Source: Gonium pectorale
Lineage: Eukaryota; Chlorophyta; Chlorophyceae; Chlamydomonadales; Volvocaceae
Assembly (NCBI GenBank): GCA_001584585.1
Contig: LSYV01000020.1
Span: forward strand, 1,333,342 to 1,390,559
Reading direction: 5' to 3'
DNA: 57,218 nucleotides
The first letter of the stretch is position 1. Every line of letters begins with the position of its first letter. This document shows positions 25,634-37,439 of this stretch, in pieces. The notes under the pieces were generated by a model. It did not search any database and was not told the origin of the DNA. It saw only the letters and a program-made list of their open reading frames with translations. The translations under genes were made by a program, and so were the position numbers.

Positions 25634-26844
25634 CTAGTGCACAGGTCGCCCCGCGTTGGAGTTCTTGAGCGTGGTTGCTAGCCAATCGAGCCCCTCGTAC
25701 AACCCTTCCCCGCGCGTCGCAACGCTGCTTTGGACGTGCCATTTGCGGTTGCGCATGTCGTGCAGCCCCAGCGCCTCGCACACTTCGCTGGGCGTCAGGC
25801 AGCCCTTCATGTCCTGCTTGTTGGCGAACACAAGGATGGCTGAGTGGAGCATGAGCGGGTCCTGCAAGAGGGGGGGGAGTGGCTGGGGCTGAGAGGGACG
25901 CGAAGATGGGTGTCGCCATACGATAAAACGATGCCAGCAGTCCATAGCATTTGCGCCAAGCGACCGTCCCTCATCAAATCAAACCCGGCGTCCCGATGAG
26001 GCGCGCACGTACACCAGTACAACGGGATCGCAGGTATTTTATGGGGCTCGTAAGCATATTGACTCGCAAAGCGTTTTGCGGCACGCAGCTGGTAGCACCT
26101 GCAGGATAGCCTGGAATTCCGCTGCTGCCTTGCCGATGCGGTCGCGGTCCTGGGAGTCCACCACGAAGATGAGCCCGTCCGTGTTGTTGAAGTAGTGCCG
26201 CCACAGCGGGCGAAGCTTCTCCTGGCCGCCCACGTCCCACACTGTGAACACCACGTTCTTGTACTGCACCTTCTCAACGTTGAAGCCTGGGTGCGGGCGG
26301 AGTGCAGGGAAGGGTTCAAGGTTGGCGAGGTACAGGAGGGGGGCAGGACTTGGCACTGGACGGTCAGCTGCGGCTACGGGACGGGGAGGCAGCAGAGCGA
26401 AGAGACTTCCCATGCATGCACCTTAGGCCACTATATGCCCACAGCAGGAACCCGCCAGCCACTCCCCGGTTAAAAGATTCAGGGGGTCAAGGTCGCCGGA
26501 CGTAGGTTCGCGTGTCGGGGCTAGTGACCGAGCTTCACGCCACACGCTTCCAGCTGCACATACGGGGTGATACACGTGCACGCACGCTAACTTCCCCTTA
26601 ACCAACTTGTAAACCCTCCCTTAAGGGACTAAGTGTCCTATCAACCTTCGCGCATCAGACCGGGAGCGGCAGGCTTCACGCCAGCGAGAAGCCCACCTAT
26701 AGTAGGCACCGTCGTGAGGACCTCTCCGATGTGCAGCTTATAGAGGATGGTGGTCTTGCCGGCAGCATCCAGGCCGAGCATGACCACGCGCATTTCTCGG
26801 TTCCCAAACCATCTGTCAAATAACTTGGTAAATGCCTGGCCCAT
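25634..26844 (-). CDS. ARFB: ARF-family small GTPase, ARFB type
   Basis: A GTP switch that is N-myristoylated and recruited to membranes to start coat or lipid-enzyme assembly. Three exons (26697-26844, 26099-26286, 25634-25861) give 187 residues with consistent phase. Gly2 (MGQAF) is the myristoylation site. The P-loop GLDAAGKT is at 24-31, the switch I region is TTVPTIGFN, switch II is WDVGGQ at 66-71, and NKQD is at 126-129. The N-terminus [20 protein letters not shown] and the phrase [12 protein letters not shown] resemble plant ARFB1 more than ARF1, hence the subtype call. The guanine-contacting G5 motif reads SSVAT where ARF1 has CAT. The C-terminus (NSNAGRPVH) is a few residues longer than ARF1. 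The initiator context and intron positions are unambiguous. Confidence 0.93.
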
Positions 26845-27351
26845 GTGTCGCTGCCAATGGCAAGCGGGCCCTAGTTGCTGTCGAGGGTAGGTGGCGTTGC
26901 CTCCTTTCTATAAAGCGGGTCTGAGCTCTAGGCTACGCTCCTCTCTACGTGTTGGCTGAGGTTGAGAGCACAAATGCTTTTATACAGACGCACCGGAAGA
27001 CAGAAGACAGGTCCGTTCGTGAGGCTTAGCATATAAGACAATCAGTGTTTGCCAGTACCTTTGGGCGTCGCCACATTGCAGCATGACAGGCACGGCTTGC
27101 GGCCCCTTTCAGAAGTCCTATTCACGACGCCGGATCCACGCTGTCCTCCGAAAGGCATGGTATCCAAACATGATGAGGGCAACTGTTTATTATTATATCT
27201 CGCAGATGAAAACCGTGTAGCTGAGAGTGACCTTGACAGCTGACCGCAGCGCTCATTTCCTTCGTGGCCTCTCTGCAGTCATGAGAACATAAGATCGACG
27301 TTAAGCGTGCCTGAGGTTCAGTTCGGGGCAGGTCGGGCCCCCGAGGGCAGC
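26845..27351. promoter_or_regulatory. shared upstream region of ARFB and the coiled-coil gene
   Basis: The two start codons face away from each other across 507 bases, so both promoters and 5' leaders must lie here unless an upstream non-coding exon exists. ATATAAGA at 27031-27038 is a TATA-like element for the plus-strand gene. No clear element is visible for ARFB. Confidence 0.35.
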
Positions 27352-30300
27352 ATGTCAGCAGCTCGGGTGAGCAGCTGCAGCCGCGAGATGCATGATGACG
27401 TCGCAGCGGCACAGCAGTACGTACTCGACCTGCAGGTAATTTCATCGCCAGGCTCTTGCTTCAAGGCCTCGCTTCCCCCAAAGCTCCCGCCCCTTCCTTG
27501 GCCTCCCCTGCCCCCATCCCCAGGTCCTGTTCTACTCACTGAAGCAACTAAAAGCCAGTGGACAGAAGGGTTCACAGAAGAAGGTGGGACCTTGCACAGC
27601 TGCCCTTCGCGGCAACGATACGAAGCCGCTTCCCAAGCCCTCCTTACGCAGGGCGCCGCCGCTGCGTCTGTCGGTGATGACGACGTCGACAGCGGCCACA
27701 GAGCTGACGGCGACGAGTCGGGGCGGCCTGCTGACAATAGTGACAGGCGTGCCGCGGCGGCCGCTGACTCGACGGCTACTCTGCATCAGCGGGTGGCCGA
27801 CCTGACGAAACAACTGGAGCAGGAGCGGCGGGAGAAGGCAGCCCTGCAGCAGCAGCTCGACCAGGCCTCATCGATGCTCAGGTAAAACGGGGCACAGGGC
27901 TACATAAGGAGCTGTGTAACGCTTGTTAGGCACGGGAAAAGACGCTGGGTCATCATCATGCTGCCGTCTATAGCCCTATATTGCTCGGGGCCACGAACCC
28001 ATGCCCTTACTCGCCCGCCGGTGCATGTCGCAACTACACGGCGTGCAGGAAGTCGTATGGGCAGATCGTGGACGACTACCTGTTCGCAACTGAGCAGCTG
28101 CACGAGCGAACGCGGCAGCTGGAAGAGGTCATGGCCGCCATGGGCGCCGCACCGACAGGGGCGAAGGACCCTCCCGCTCTGGGCCCGTGCTTGCCGGGCT
28201 TCCCGGAGCGTGAGCCGCGGCAACAGGAGTCGGCTGCTGATCTAGCCAAGCCGGTTGACCGGCCCATATCGCTTCGTTCGGACGGCCCCATGCTCTCAAC
28301 ATCGGCGTCTGGACTTGATGAGACGGCGGAGCTGCACGGGGCGTGGGCGACCGGCAGCGCCGCAGACCGCTCGCGCGCAGGGAGCAGAGTAGGCAGTGGT
28401 GCTGGCGGAGCTGAGGTTAGCTCCCGCGACGGCTCAGGGAGCGGCGTCGGCGGTCGTCAGCAGGCGGCGTCCGGCAGCTCCTTATGCGCCCCCTCAGGGT
28501 TTTTGACAGCTACCTATGCAAATGCAGCGTCCTGGCATCGGCAGCAGGTGGAGTACGCGCCCGCGGCGTCGTTTGGTGATGTGCAGGAGCTCCCTCACCA
28601 ATCTGCTGCAGATGCTGGCCTTGGACGGCAGCTAAGTGCAGATGGCGGATGCACTGTGTTGCCAGAGCGGCCTGCGCAGGATGTGGACGCAGCTGATAAC
28701 GCGTCTCTGCATGGCGGAAAGGCCCTGCGGAAGCCGTCTGCGGTAGCGCGGGGGCCCGGTCAGGAGCAACAAGGGCGCAGCCCTGTGGCTCTGGTGGGTC
28801 TAGGCCCCGCGTCCCTGGCGCATGGCACGCTGCAGATGGAACTCACACTCGTGGCCGATGCAGCGTCAGCACTGCAGCCTCACACCAATGCACTGCCAGA
28901 CTCAAACCACCTAAGGTAAGCCCGGGCATGTTGTCGCGCAGCGCTGCAGCCGGAGATGTGAGCTGAACGGAACCAGTTGGTTGTGGGTTGGGCTTGTTTC
29001 ATTATGGACGCGCGCCGAGGCAAAAGCCCTCGTAGCCTAATCCGCCTGGCTCAGTGCCCGTCCCCGTGTCATGCCTTGTTCTCGCAGCCCAAGCTCATGC
29101 AGGGAGGCCTCGGTTGCCTGGCAAGAGGCAGCCTCCACCCAGCCGGAGCCCAGCAGCCCAGGCCTTCCATCCGTGCCCCACAGCGACACCGTACCAGCAC
29201 CGTCACACCACCCGCCGCCTGCCGCCTCGGGCCGTGCCCCTGTCGCCGCGCCCGAGCCGCAAGGGAACGCACCCTCTCATCATGGTGGTGATGAAGATCT
29301 CAGCTACGTGCCCAGGCGGCTCTTTGCCAGCGCCTTGACGTTGCCTGCCGCATCAATCCGCCCGGTTCCAGCCAAGCGAGGGAGGGTCGCAGATGATGCC
29401 GGGGACAGGCTCTTGGGCTCCATCTCCGTGTCTAGTGGCGCTGACGGACCTCCCCAAGTGGCCGCGCCTCAGCCGAGCGAGACCCACGCGACCGAGCGGA
29501 CCCCGCAAGCGGGGCAGCTCGTGGCGGAGAAGGGCGCCCTAGGCGACAATCTGCAGGCAGCAGAATCAGCAGACTGGCTAGCGGCGGACGGGCTGGCAGC
29601 GGACCCAGTAGCAGCCGGAGCACGGCACGCGCAAGCCGCGGCACGGGCTGCCGCTGCGAAGTTGGCTGCTGCAGGTGTTAGTAAGACATCACAGCACAGT
29701 GGGACTGGGCGGCAATGGCATCCAAGCCTGGGGGCAGCGGCCGTGGGCAGCGACGCCAGCGCGCCCGTCAGTGCGTCGCCACCCCTGCATGGTGCCCTTG
29801 ACGGCGAGCGCCACGAAAAACCGGCGCAACAGCCCCGCAGGAGCGCCAGCTCGGTGCAACGCCAACGGGTAGCCGCTGTTCCCACCGCCGCTGCGGATAT
29901 CGACGGGGATATGGGCGTCATGCGGGTTTCAGGGGCCACCGGGCGGGCTGCTGCGGGCAGCCCTGGCACCAAGCGGCCGCGGCGCTCCGCCAGCAGCCCC
30001 GAACCGCCTCCTAGCCCACGGCAGCGTCGCGCGGGGGAAGAGCAAACCCGCGAAAACGCCGCACACGGCGCTGTCGATGAAGACCGGCGACGGTCCTCAT
30101 CTGGCTTTGTGACGCAGCCCGTGCCGCCCACGGAACCCCCGGGCACGCACGGCCCGCGGGCGGCCATGGCAGCTGAGCGGCTGGGTGGCGCCCCGCGCGC
30201 AGTTGAGCGCAGTAGCAGTGACGGCGGTGCGGGCGGGCACACTGGGCGAGGACTTCGCAATGTGCAATCGATGCAGCCTGCGACAGAGGTAGAGCAGGCC

Positions 30301-32547
30301 CTCCCCTTGCTCGTATCGGTGTCGACAGGGCATCCAGCTGCTTCCCGCCTGAACGCGGCGGCCCGGCATGCCGCCGGCGCTCCGGAGAGCGATGCTGGTG
30401 GCACCCCTCCGCGGCGCGGCCTCCGTGCGGATGACGGCGTGAGCAAGGGCAGCGGGCGCGACGGCCAGGGCACCGCTGCCAACGAAGCTGGCCGCCAGGA
30501 TGCAGCGTTCGACGAGCGGCGGGCATCGCCTGTTGCATCGGGCCCTGTGCGCGCCAATACCGCCCCCAAAAGCGGACGTGCCGACAAAAGTCTCCACGAC
30601 CTGGAAACAGACATCGACGCCTTGTTTCGTGTCGCTGAGGCCGCGCTGCAGCGTGGCTCGGATGCCGTAGCGAGCACACTTGGGAGCACTGCGGACCGGG
30701 CAGGTCCAAGCCACGCTGAGACAGCCCCAACCGTACACAGCGGCGACGGCGGCAAAGCACCGCACACCGCCAAATGCGCTTCAACAGCCGTGGGAGGGAC
30801 TTCCGGACGCGACACGGTAACGGACCCTGCGACTCCGCCGGCGCGGACCGCAGGCGGGGCTGCAAGCTTGGCGCCTGCCGCCTCCACGCCTGGCGCACAG
30901 GAGCCGCGCAGCACAGGCGCTGCCAGCAGCTGCTCGTCGTCCTCCCTGGAGGGCCTGGCGTCGTTGGTACGGGGCCTGCGGGAGCGGTTGGAGGGCATGC
31001 AGCAAGACTTCGAGGTGGACGGGGCCGACAGCGGCACGGACAACGACAGCCTGGGCGACGGCGGCTGGCACACGGATGATGAGGAAGATGATGAGGATGA
31101 CGATGGGATCGGGGGCGGGCGTGAGCCGGTGGGCAACGCAGGCAGCTATGGTGCTGCCAGTGAAGCCGGCGGCGGGAAGGGATTAATGGATAGTCACAGC
31201 AGCGGCGACGGTGACGACGATGATCTGGACGTTGAGGAGCTTCTGAGCCGTGTTTACGGCCGCGGTGCGGGGCCTGCCGCGGATGGGGACGTCACAAGAG
31301 GAGGCACAGCAGCGGCACAGCGGCGTGGGCGAGAGCTGAGGGGCCGAGAGCGCCAGCGGATACGTGCCTCGCGTGCCGCTGCCAAGGACGGCGTGGATGA
31401 GGAGGAGGCCTCTGGAATCCGCAACCTCCGGCGCTACCTTGCTGCACTAGACGACATCGTAGGCAGCAGCACCACGTCCAACACGCCGCGCCCCGTCAGC
31501 GGCGCTGAGGCGGCCAAGGGCGGTGGCATGCGTGCCCAGGCGGGTACGGGCTCGAGCCAACGCCACCAACAGCAGCCGCAGCGGCAGCCAGAGCGGCAGC
31601 AGCACGGCCGGCCGTACCAGGTTGGTTCCGAAACCCCGTCGCCACTTTCTCCGGCCACAGCAACCACAGCGGCGGCATCGAACCGCCGCCGCACCGGAAG
31701 CAGCGGCCGCACGGGAAGCAGCGGCCGCGCAGCTGCATCCAGCCGGGCGCTTGCCGACGACCTGGAATTGGACTTCAACCTGGGTGCGCAGCCGTCGCCA
31801 AAGGCAGCGCCGGCTGCATGGTACTCATCATCACGGCCCGGCGCCGGCGGTGGCGTGCCGGCTTCCTCGCGCTCTCCCGGCTCGGCGGCTGCCGGAATGG
31901 CGACCGCTGCCCGGGGCTCCGCATCCTACCGCGGCTCCGACTTGAACGCAAGCCCCGAGTTGAAGCCGATTTGGAGCTCCGCGATGGGCGCGGGCCTGGG
32001 CGTGACCGGCGTGCAGCATGACCGCGCCGCGCCTCCCGATCAGACCAGCCCCCGCAAGGGCAGCGTCGCGGAGGCGGCGGCCGCACCGTCGGGCATACGC
32101 CAGCTTTCTTCTGGCGGCTGGCAGGCCGCACCAGAGCCAGCCACTGCTGACGCGGCCAGCTACTGGAGGCCGGGCGCAGGGGGTGGAGGACTGGGTCGAT
32201 CTGGCAGCGCCGCACGCGGCGAGCCTGTCGTGGGCGGTGCTGCGTCCGCCGGCGCCGGGGACACTCCTCCAGGCCTGCACGGCCTGCGTAGCGAGGCCAT
32301 GTTTGCTAGGATACGGCAGCAGCTGGACGAGCTGCAGAGCTCCTTCGTACAGGGGCTAAGCACGGATGCGGGGCCCGGGTCGGGGCTGGGGTTGGGGTCA
32401 GGTGTGCGCGGGGCAGCGGCGGCGCAGTACCAGGGCGGCACTGCTGCGGGTGAGAGCGGAGTCCGGGGAAGGGTATGGCGTTACACGGAGGCGGCGGGTG
32501 AGGAGTACAGGGCCGCCAGCAGGCCAGGTAAAGGCCTTGGGCTGTGA
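27352..32547 (+). CDS. coiled-coil protein with long disordered tail, family not recognised
   Basis: Five exons (27352-27435, 27524-27583, 27652-27881, 28049-28915, 29088-32547) agree in phase and give 1566 residues. The N-terminus (MSAARVSSCSREMHDDVAAA, then QQYVLDLQVLFYSLKQLKAS) is helical in character. A clear coiled coil follows across the exon 3/4 junction, with heptad leucines (RVADLTKQLEQERREKAALQ) continuing through EQLHERTRQLEEVMAAM. From about residue 160 the chain is Ala/Gly/Ser/Arg-rich and low in complexity, with an acidic run HTDDEEDDEDDDG near 31069 and a second acidic patch near 31210. Near the C-terminus RIRQQLDELQSSF is another short amphipathic helix. The start is the first in-frame ATG; an upstream exon cannot be excluded. 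I do not recognise a family; a structural or scaffold role is inference only. Confidence 0.75.
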
Positions 32548-35071
32548 CTGCCGATGACATTGAACTCTGTGCACCATGCGTGGCATTCGTAGGATAAAGG
32601 GGCACGTTGCTGCACGCTACCTAGGCCGGAGCCTGGACCGGTTTGTGCTGTGTTGATCTATGCGCAGGGAGCAGCGCAATAAGGCGACGCAGGTATTTGG
32701 ACTGGAGAGCTGATGGCGTGTGCATGCAACCGTGGCTGCGTCATGACTATGTTTAGAGCCATTGCTTGAATTGGCACCAGCTAGTCGGTTGGGCGAAGGG
32801 GGCCCTGGGTGAGGCGGGGGCGGGCGCTTGAGGGCGGGCAAGCCAGCCAATGCCGACTGCTGCTCGAACTTAGGCTGTCACAGCAGGATAGCAGCCAGGG
32901 GATAGCAGCCAGGGGACTGTCTGTCGTGCCCCCCCCCCCAATTGGGCAAGACAGGTAAGGACGTACAGCCGTACGGATGCGGCTTGGCCGGCATAAAATC
33001 TGCACTACATGGCCATTTCGGTCAAACTCCTTACTCATATTGCGAATATGCGTTAGATGATGCCTGCTGCGCATCTTGCAGCAGGCGGTCACGCCAGTGG
33101 CTGCACCCTGGTCCACATGGACTTGCAAGGGGGCGTGGTCACCCTGCTGTATAATGGATGAGGCGTGACTGTCACCGCTTTGTTTCTCTGGACGAGGGCT
33201 GAGGGTGGCGGCGCTCGACAATGCTGAACTCATCTCTGGGTAAGATAATTGCGTTTCTGAAGCCGGATGCCACCAATGATATCGCGGTTGATGGGCATAA
33301 AGCGGCCTCACCTGCGCCTGGCAAGGACGAAAAGATCATCAGCTAGCTCGCCGATGAGCGAATGATACACGAAGACTAATAATTTCTGAGCCACGCTGAG
33401 GATTGCTGCTAATGCTTGTGTGGAGAATTCTGGTTTATCCCGAGGTCGTGCCGTGTGCAAACCCACCGATGCCCGTGCTCCACTTTCTCCCCCCTCCATG
33501 CATCCCTACAGTATTTGATCGGATCACTAAATGCGGCGAACACTTTGCACGGGGAATCTGGAAACTAGGTGAGTTCACTGACCAGTTGGTTTATACCCTG
33601 AGGACGAAGGTGCATACTGTATACGTTGGCAACGGCAAGGACGAAAATACACCCCGTCGTGAGGTTCACGCTGAGCGAAAACGAAACGAAGACTAATAAT
33701 TTCTGAGCCGAGCCAAACCTAAGCGCCAAAGTGCGCAAGCATCTGCCGTGAGGAGAGCACTTCAACGAATGCGGCAGTTGCGCCCAGTCTCAAGTTCATA
33801 GGGGCGACTGTTGATCGGGTGACACCAACTCGTGCTTGTGTATCGTCCTGTGTAGGTGCACCCGGCACGCACGTGGACTCGAGCTTCTAGAAGGTCCCAC
33901 CATGCCTGCCCTTGTTTAGCCACCGTCTTGCACCTGACGGTCGCTGCAATTGCGCCGGCGCCGCCTTCGCCGTCGCAAGCGAAGTTTACTCGCAGCGACG
34001 GCCAAGGGCACAGCGACAGCTGCAGTGCCAGCTTTAGCCGCTACTGGCGCCACACGCTCGGCCCCATCCCGACAACCACGGTGTGGCGGCGGCAGCAGAT
34101 TGAGGGTCCTGGGCGGAGTTTTCCAACTGCCGTCGACTATGGGCGCTATGCTGCTGCTGCAGTGCTTCTATGATGTACAGGGGACAGATGGACGTCGCGG
34201 ATGCACGCTTGACTGGGCCCAATTCGGTATGGTTGTGACTCCGGTGAGCAGAGGCCGGTCTGCCTGAGGACTGATAAGGGTGGTCACTGGCCTAGAATTC
34301 GTACTACGGTTAACCGGTCCCCGGTGTGGTGACAGTAGTTATCATGTGATTCATGTGGTGCTTCATTTGTAAAGATGTCTTGAGGGTAAGTGTCAATAGC
34401 GCGCTACGGGTCCCGGCGCTCCGGCAGCTAAACTCCACGTCGAAGGGTTTCCGGTGTTGCGGGTGCAATAATGGCCCGGCGTGTACATACCATCGTCATC
34501 TTGCCTGTACTCTTTGAGGTGGGGGGCCAGCGGGCTGCTGCAGCGCTCGGCCGGGCTTTCCTTGCGGGTGCTCCGACTGGCTTGCTACGGAATTCGGGGT
34601 CTCATTGCGTCTCCTCTTGGTCGTTATATGTAACCCAGCAGCTGCCGCAATCGTCGATCAACTCCAGCACATCTTCGCCCATTAGCTTGAAGTGTGCTGG
34701 GTCTCCACCTGCAGCACGCCTTACGGAAAATGCCGCACAGTTTTCGGTTCCGCTAGTGCCCCCACCCATTTCCTGGCGTTCAGTACGGAAGAAGCGGGGC
34801 TTGCCAGCAGCAGGGACAGGAGCCGCACAAGTCGTCTAGTGCTTGCCGCTTTGCCGAGCCATTGCGGGCGCCGCCCCCGACCCCCGCCTGAACCAAGAGG
34901 AACCTACCCCTACCCAGCCCCACACCACGCCCTCTCTGGTCTCTGCCGCCCGGAGTGCCCGCCGCAGAACTTGCAGAAGGCGACGGTCGTGGGCTGACTA
35001 CGTAGGCAAAGCAGGCTGGGGACCCATGCTGTACAAGGAGGGTTTGGGCCCCAGCGAGAAGTCCAAAAAGA
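32548..35071. other. 3' flank and intergenic sequence, no supported gene
   Basis: Frames of about 100 codons near 33403-33696 and 33856-34267 have no splice partners or recognised motifs. A 23-base block is repeated at 33370-33392 and 33687-33709. No TGTAA follows the coiled-coil gene within the first few hundred bases. Confidence 0.45.
33370..33709 (+). repeat. pair of 23-base direct repeats inside diverged longer copies
   Basis: The 23-base block starting CGAAGACTAATAATTTCTGA is identical at 33370-33392 and 33687-33709. Similarity extends upstream in both (GGCAAGGACGAAAA near 33319 and near 33636). This suggests a partial duplication or two copies of one element. Confidence 0.6.
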
Positions 35072-35433
35072 NNNNNNNNNNNNNNNNNNNNNNNNNNNNN
35101 NNNNNNNNNNNNNNNNNNNNNNNNNNNNNNNNNNNNNNNNNNNNNNNNNNNNNNNNNNNNNNNNNNNNNNNNNNNNNNNNNNNNNNNNNNNNNNNNNNNN
35201 NNNNNNNNNNNNNNNNNNNNNNNNNNNNNNNNNNNNNNNNNNNNNNNNNNNNNNNNNNNNNNNNNNNNNNNNNNNNNNNNNNNNNNNNNNNNNNNNNNNN
35301 NNNNNNNNNNNNNNNNNNNNNNNNNNNNNNNNNNNNNNNNNNNNNNNNNNNNNNNNNNNNNNNNNNNNNNNNNNNNNNNNNNNNNNNNNNNNNNNNNNNN
35401 NNNNNNNNNNNNNNNNNNNNNNNNNNNNNNNNN
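35072..35433. other. assembly gap (362 N)
   Basis: Unsequenced run of N whose right edge abuts a copy of the dispersed repeat. Frames spanning it are not interpretable. Confidence 0.99.
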
Positions 35434-35600
35434 AGGCATGGCGGGCGAGGTATACGAGCAGACGGGTCCAAAGAAACCTGCGAAGAAAGAGGGAGCCCGC
35501 ATCTACCTCAATACACACCCGATGGCGCAACATTTCCAGCAGCGCGGGCGGGTAGAGCAGGTCAGGCCGACGTTCCTCCCGCCCTTGCACCTCCGTCTTC
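35434..35600 (+). repeat. dispersed repeat family, copy 5, abutting the gap
   Basis: The right-end block of copy 4 (35436-35465, 30 bases identical to the complement of 14651-14680) is followed at once by the left-end type (AAGAAAGAGGGAGCCCGC) and CACACCCGATGGCGCAAC. The order implies two units in tandem, which would explain why the assembler failed here. Confidence 0.6.
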
Positions 35601-35994
35601 AGTACCGGTACGCCCGTGCGCGGCGCATGAGCTGACGGGTTGCAATGGCCCTTGCTTGGTCGCCTTGGAGTGTTGGAGACAGCATTTGCAAGGCGAAAAA
35701 AGCGTTTCGTGGTGACTGGTGCGGCAGCATGGGATGCCAGCAGGCTACCGAGTTGCGGGGTTTGCCCACCTGGTGAGTCTTCCTGTGGCCTCACGCTACC
35801 AGGTTGGGAATGGGAAGGCCCGTGGGCTTCTGTCCGGAGCTGGCACAGCGCCCTAGCCCTTCTCACCTCCCTCCATCGCCTCCATACAATGTGTTATGGG
35901 CGGCAGGCGAGCATACAGCCAAGGATGCAGCTATAGCATCACGGGTGTTTTCCCTACGGGAAAGGGTACAGGTAGGACAATGGCATCTGGGGCC

Positions 35995-36011
35995 GGGACG
36001 AACGTCACATG
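35995..36011 (-). repeat. dispersed repeat family, 17-base fragment
   Basis: GGGACGAACGTCACATG is the exact reverse complement of 9181-9197. The flanking sequence (AGGGCAGGTGGATACAATG on the complement) resembles the 9150-9170 region, so this is a diverged copy rather than chance. Confidence 0.5.
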
Positions 36012-36442
36012 CCTTTTTTGCCTTGCATTGTATCCACCTGCCCTAGGCCCCGCCAGCCGTTGTGCCATCAGGCAAGGTAGCCGCACGATCTGCCTCCAGG
36101 GAGGCGCCAGTAGACCCTACCTGCGAGTTCAGCCCCTCAGCAGGCGATACCTCCGCCACAGACCCGTCAGCAGCAGCACCTGCAGCCCCATGCGTCGCAG
36201 CGGCCAAAGCAAGGGAAGCAGCTCCCGCCGCCATCCTTGCGGTCACCGTCCGAACCCACTGCCCTCCCTCCGCCAGGTTTGGTTGTAAGGCCGTCAGTCG
36301 CGGCGGCAGGTGGCCCGGGGCACGTGGCAGGAGGGCCTTCCCGCATGGATGTTGACCCACTGCGGGGGGCGCCGGCCGGCGGAGGCACCCACAGCAGCCC
36401 CGCCAACGAGCACCAACGGCGCCTCGCCCGACGCCCAGCACC

Positions 36443-36856
36443 ATGGTGGTCTCCAGCAGCAGCGATACTGACAGTGTCGACTACGGTGCCATCCTGGACT
36501 CCCGCGGCTATCGCCACTTGGCAGCGGCTGCACGGGGGCCTCCAGACCCTCCCGGGCCTCGCCACGATCTGGTGGAAGCCCTGGCGCACCAGGCAGTGTG
36601 GGGGCTCCGCGCCGCGCGTCCAGTTTGCTCGTGGCAGGCTGGGCGGGACCTTGTGCCCGCCTACGTGCGCGCGGATCTACAGCACTGGCGGGACCTTGCG
36701 GTGGACACCAGCCAGTCCAATGCGCTGCCGGCGGAGGCCCGTGGAGCATTGGCGGAGGTGGCAACGGAGCTTCAGAATGCCTTTGATTTGCAGCAGGAGG
36801 CGGGAGGCGGGGTTGTCGCCTGTGGGCCTTGCGCTCAGTCACAGGGTGCCCGCTGA
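36443..36856 (+). other. unassigned 137-codon frame, possible mobile-element or gag-like fragment
   Basis: The frame starts MVVSSSSDTDSVDYGAILDS and has a folded-looking segment (VPAYVRADLQHWRDLAVDTS, then ELQNAFDLQQEAG) that differs from the surrounding low-complexity sequence. It overlaps a different frame with Pro/Ala-rich sequence from 36237, so any parent ORF is broken or spliced. It lies next to repeats and a tandem duplication, which fits a decayed retroelement. I do not recognise a family, and it may be non-coding. Confidence 0.25.
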
Positions 36857-36960
36857 GTTTGGTGGTTGGGCTTGGGGTTCGGCGGGTGTGGCGGGGTGGT
36901 CGCCTGCAGGCCTCGCGCTCAGTCACAGGGTGCCCGCTGAGTTTGGTGGTTGGGCTTGGT
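36813..36960 (+). repeat. 84-base tandem duplication
   Basis: Two copies with a period of 84 bases. The core CAGTCACAGGGTGCCCGCTG and the following bases through GGGCTTGG are identical in both, while the intervening bases differ slightly. It follows the unassigned frame directly. Confidence 0.75.
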
Positions 36961-37207
36961 CTTTGGGTGTTGCGGGAGGGTGCGTTCAGGGTGTTTTGGT
37001 GCGGTTCCCCTGTTGGGTCAGGTGCCGTTAGCTGCTCTGTTTCGGCGGGTCGCAGGGAGGGGTAGGGGTTCGGGTTCGGGTTGCCGGCTTTTGCTAGGGG
37101 AGGGGCGTGGTTTGCTGCCTCGCGGGTCCTTTCGGCCTGTTTCTCTCCTGTCCTGGTGTTCGGCTTCTCTTTTCCTCTATTTTCATTGTCTTTCCTTCCT
37201 GTTATGT

Positions 37208-37290
37208 TGTAAAAAAGATAACCAGAAACGGGAAAACGTGGTCTTTAGGTGCAGGGCTCCCTCTCTTCTTGTGTGCGCCGTCGGTGTTTG
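37208..37290 (+). repeat. dispersed repeat family, diverged fragment
   Basis: AAAAAAGATAACCAGAAACG and the bases after it resemble the left end of copies 3 and 4, and AGGGCTCCCTCT resembles the adjoining block. A right-end-like piece, GGCATGGCGGGCGAGG, appears at 37422-37437. Confidence 0.45.
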
Positions 37291-37439
37291 GTCTTGGCTG
37301 CCGTGGTGTGCTGTAGTTAGGGCAGGGTTTCGGTGGTTCTCATCACGGGAGGGCTACCTGTCCCTCCCGTGTCTGCGCCCTTTCTCACCTCTCCGCCTGT
37401 GACCTTTCCACAGAGAAAAGGGCATGGCGGGCGAGGGAG

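Noticed and set aside
27436..27651. Reading 27307-27885 as one uninterrupted exon
   Set aside because: Two canonical introns (27436-27523 and 27584-27651) give a better protein (VLFYSLKQLKAS inserted) and keep phase. The unspliced frame has a proline-rich filler and starts at GTG rather than ATG.
29469..31136. 555-codon minus-strand frame
   Set aside because: It is antisense to the last exon of the coiled-coil gene and has no splice context or recognisable motif.
9088..37437. Dispersed repeats considered as a CRISPR array
   Set aside because: Copies are irregularly spaced, diverged and in both orientations, and the genome is plainly eukaryotic.
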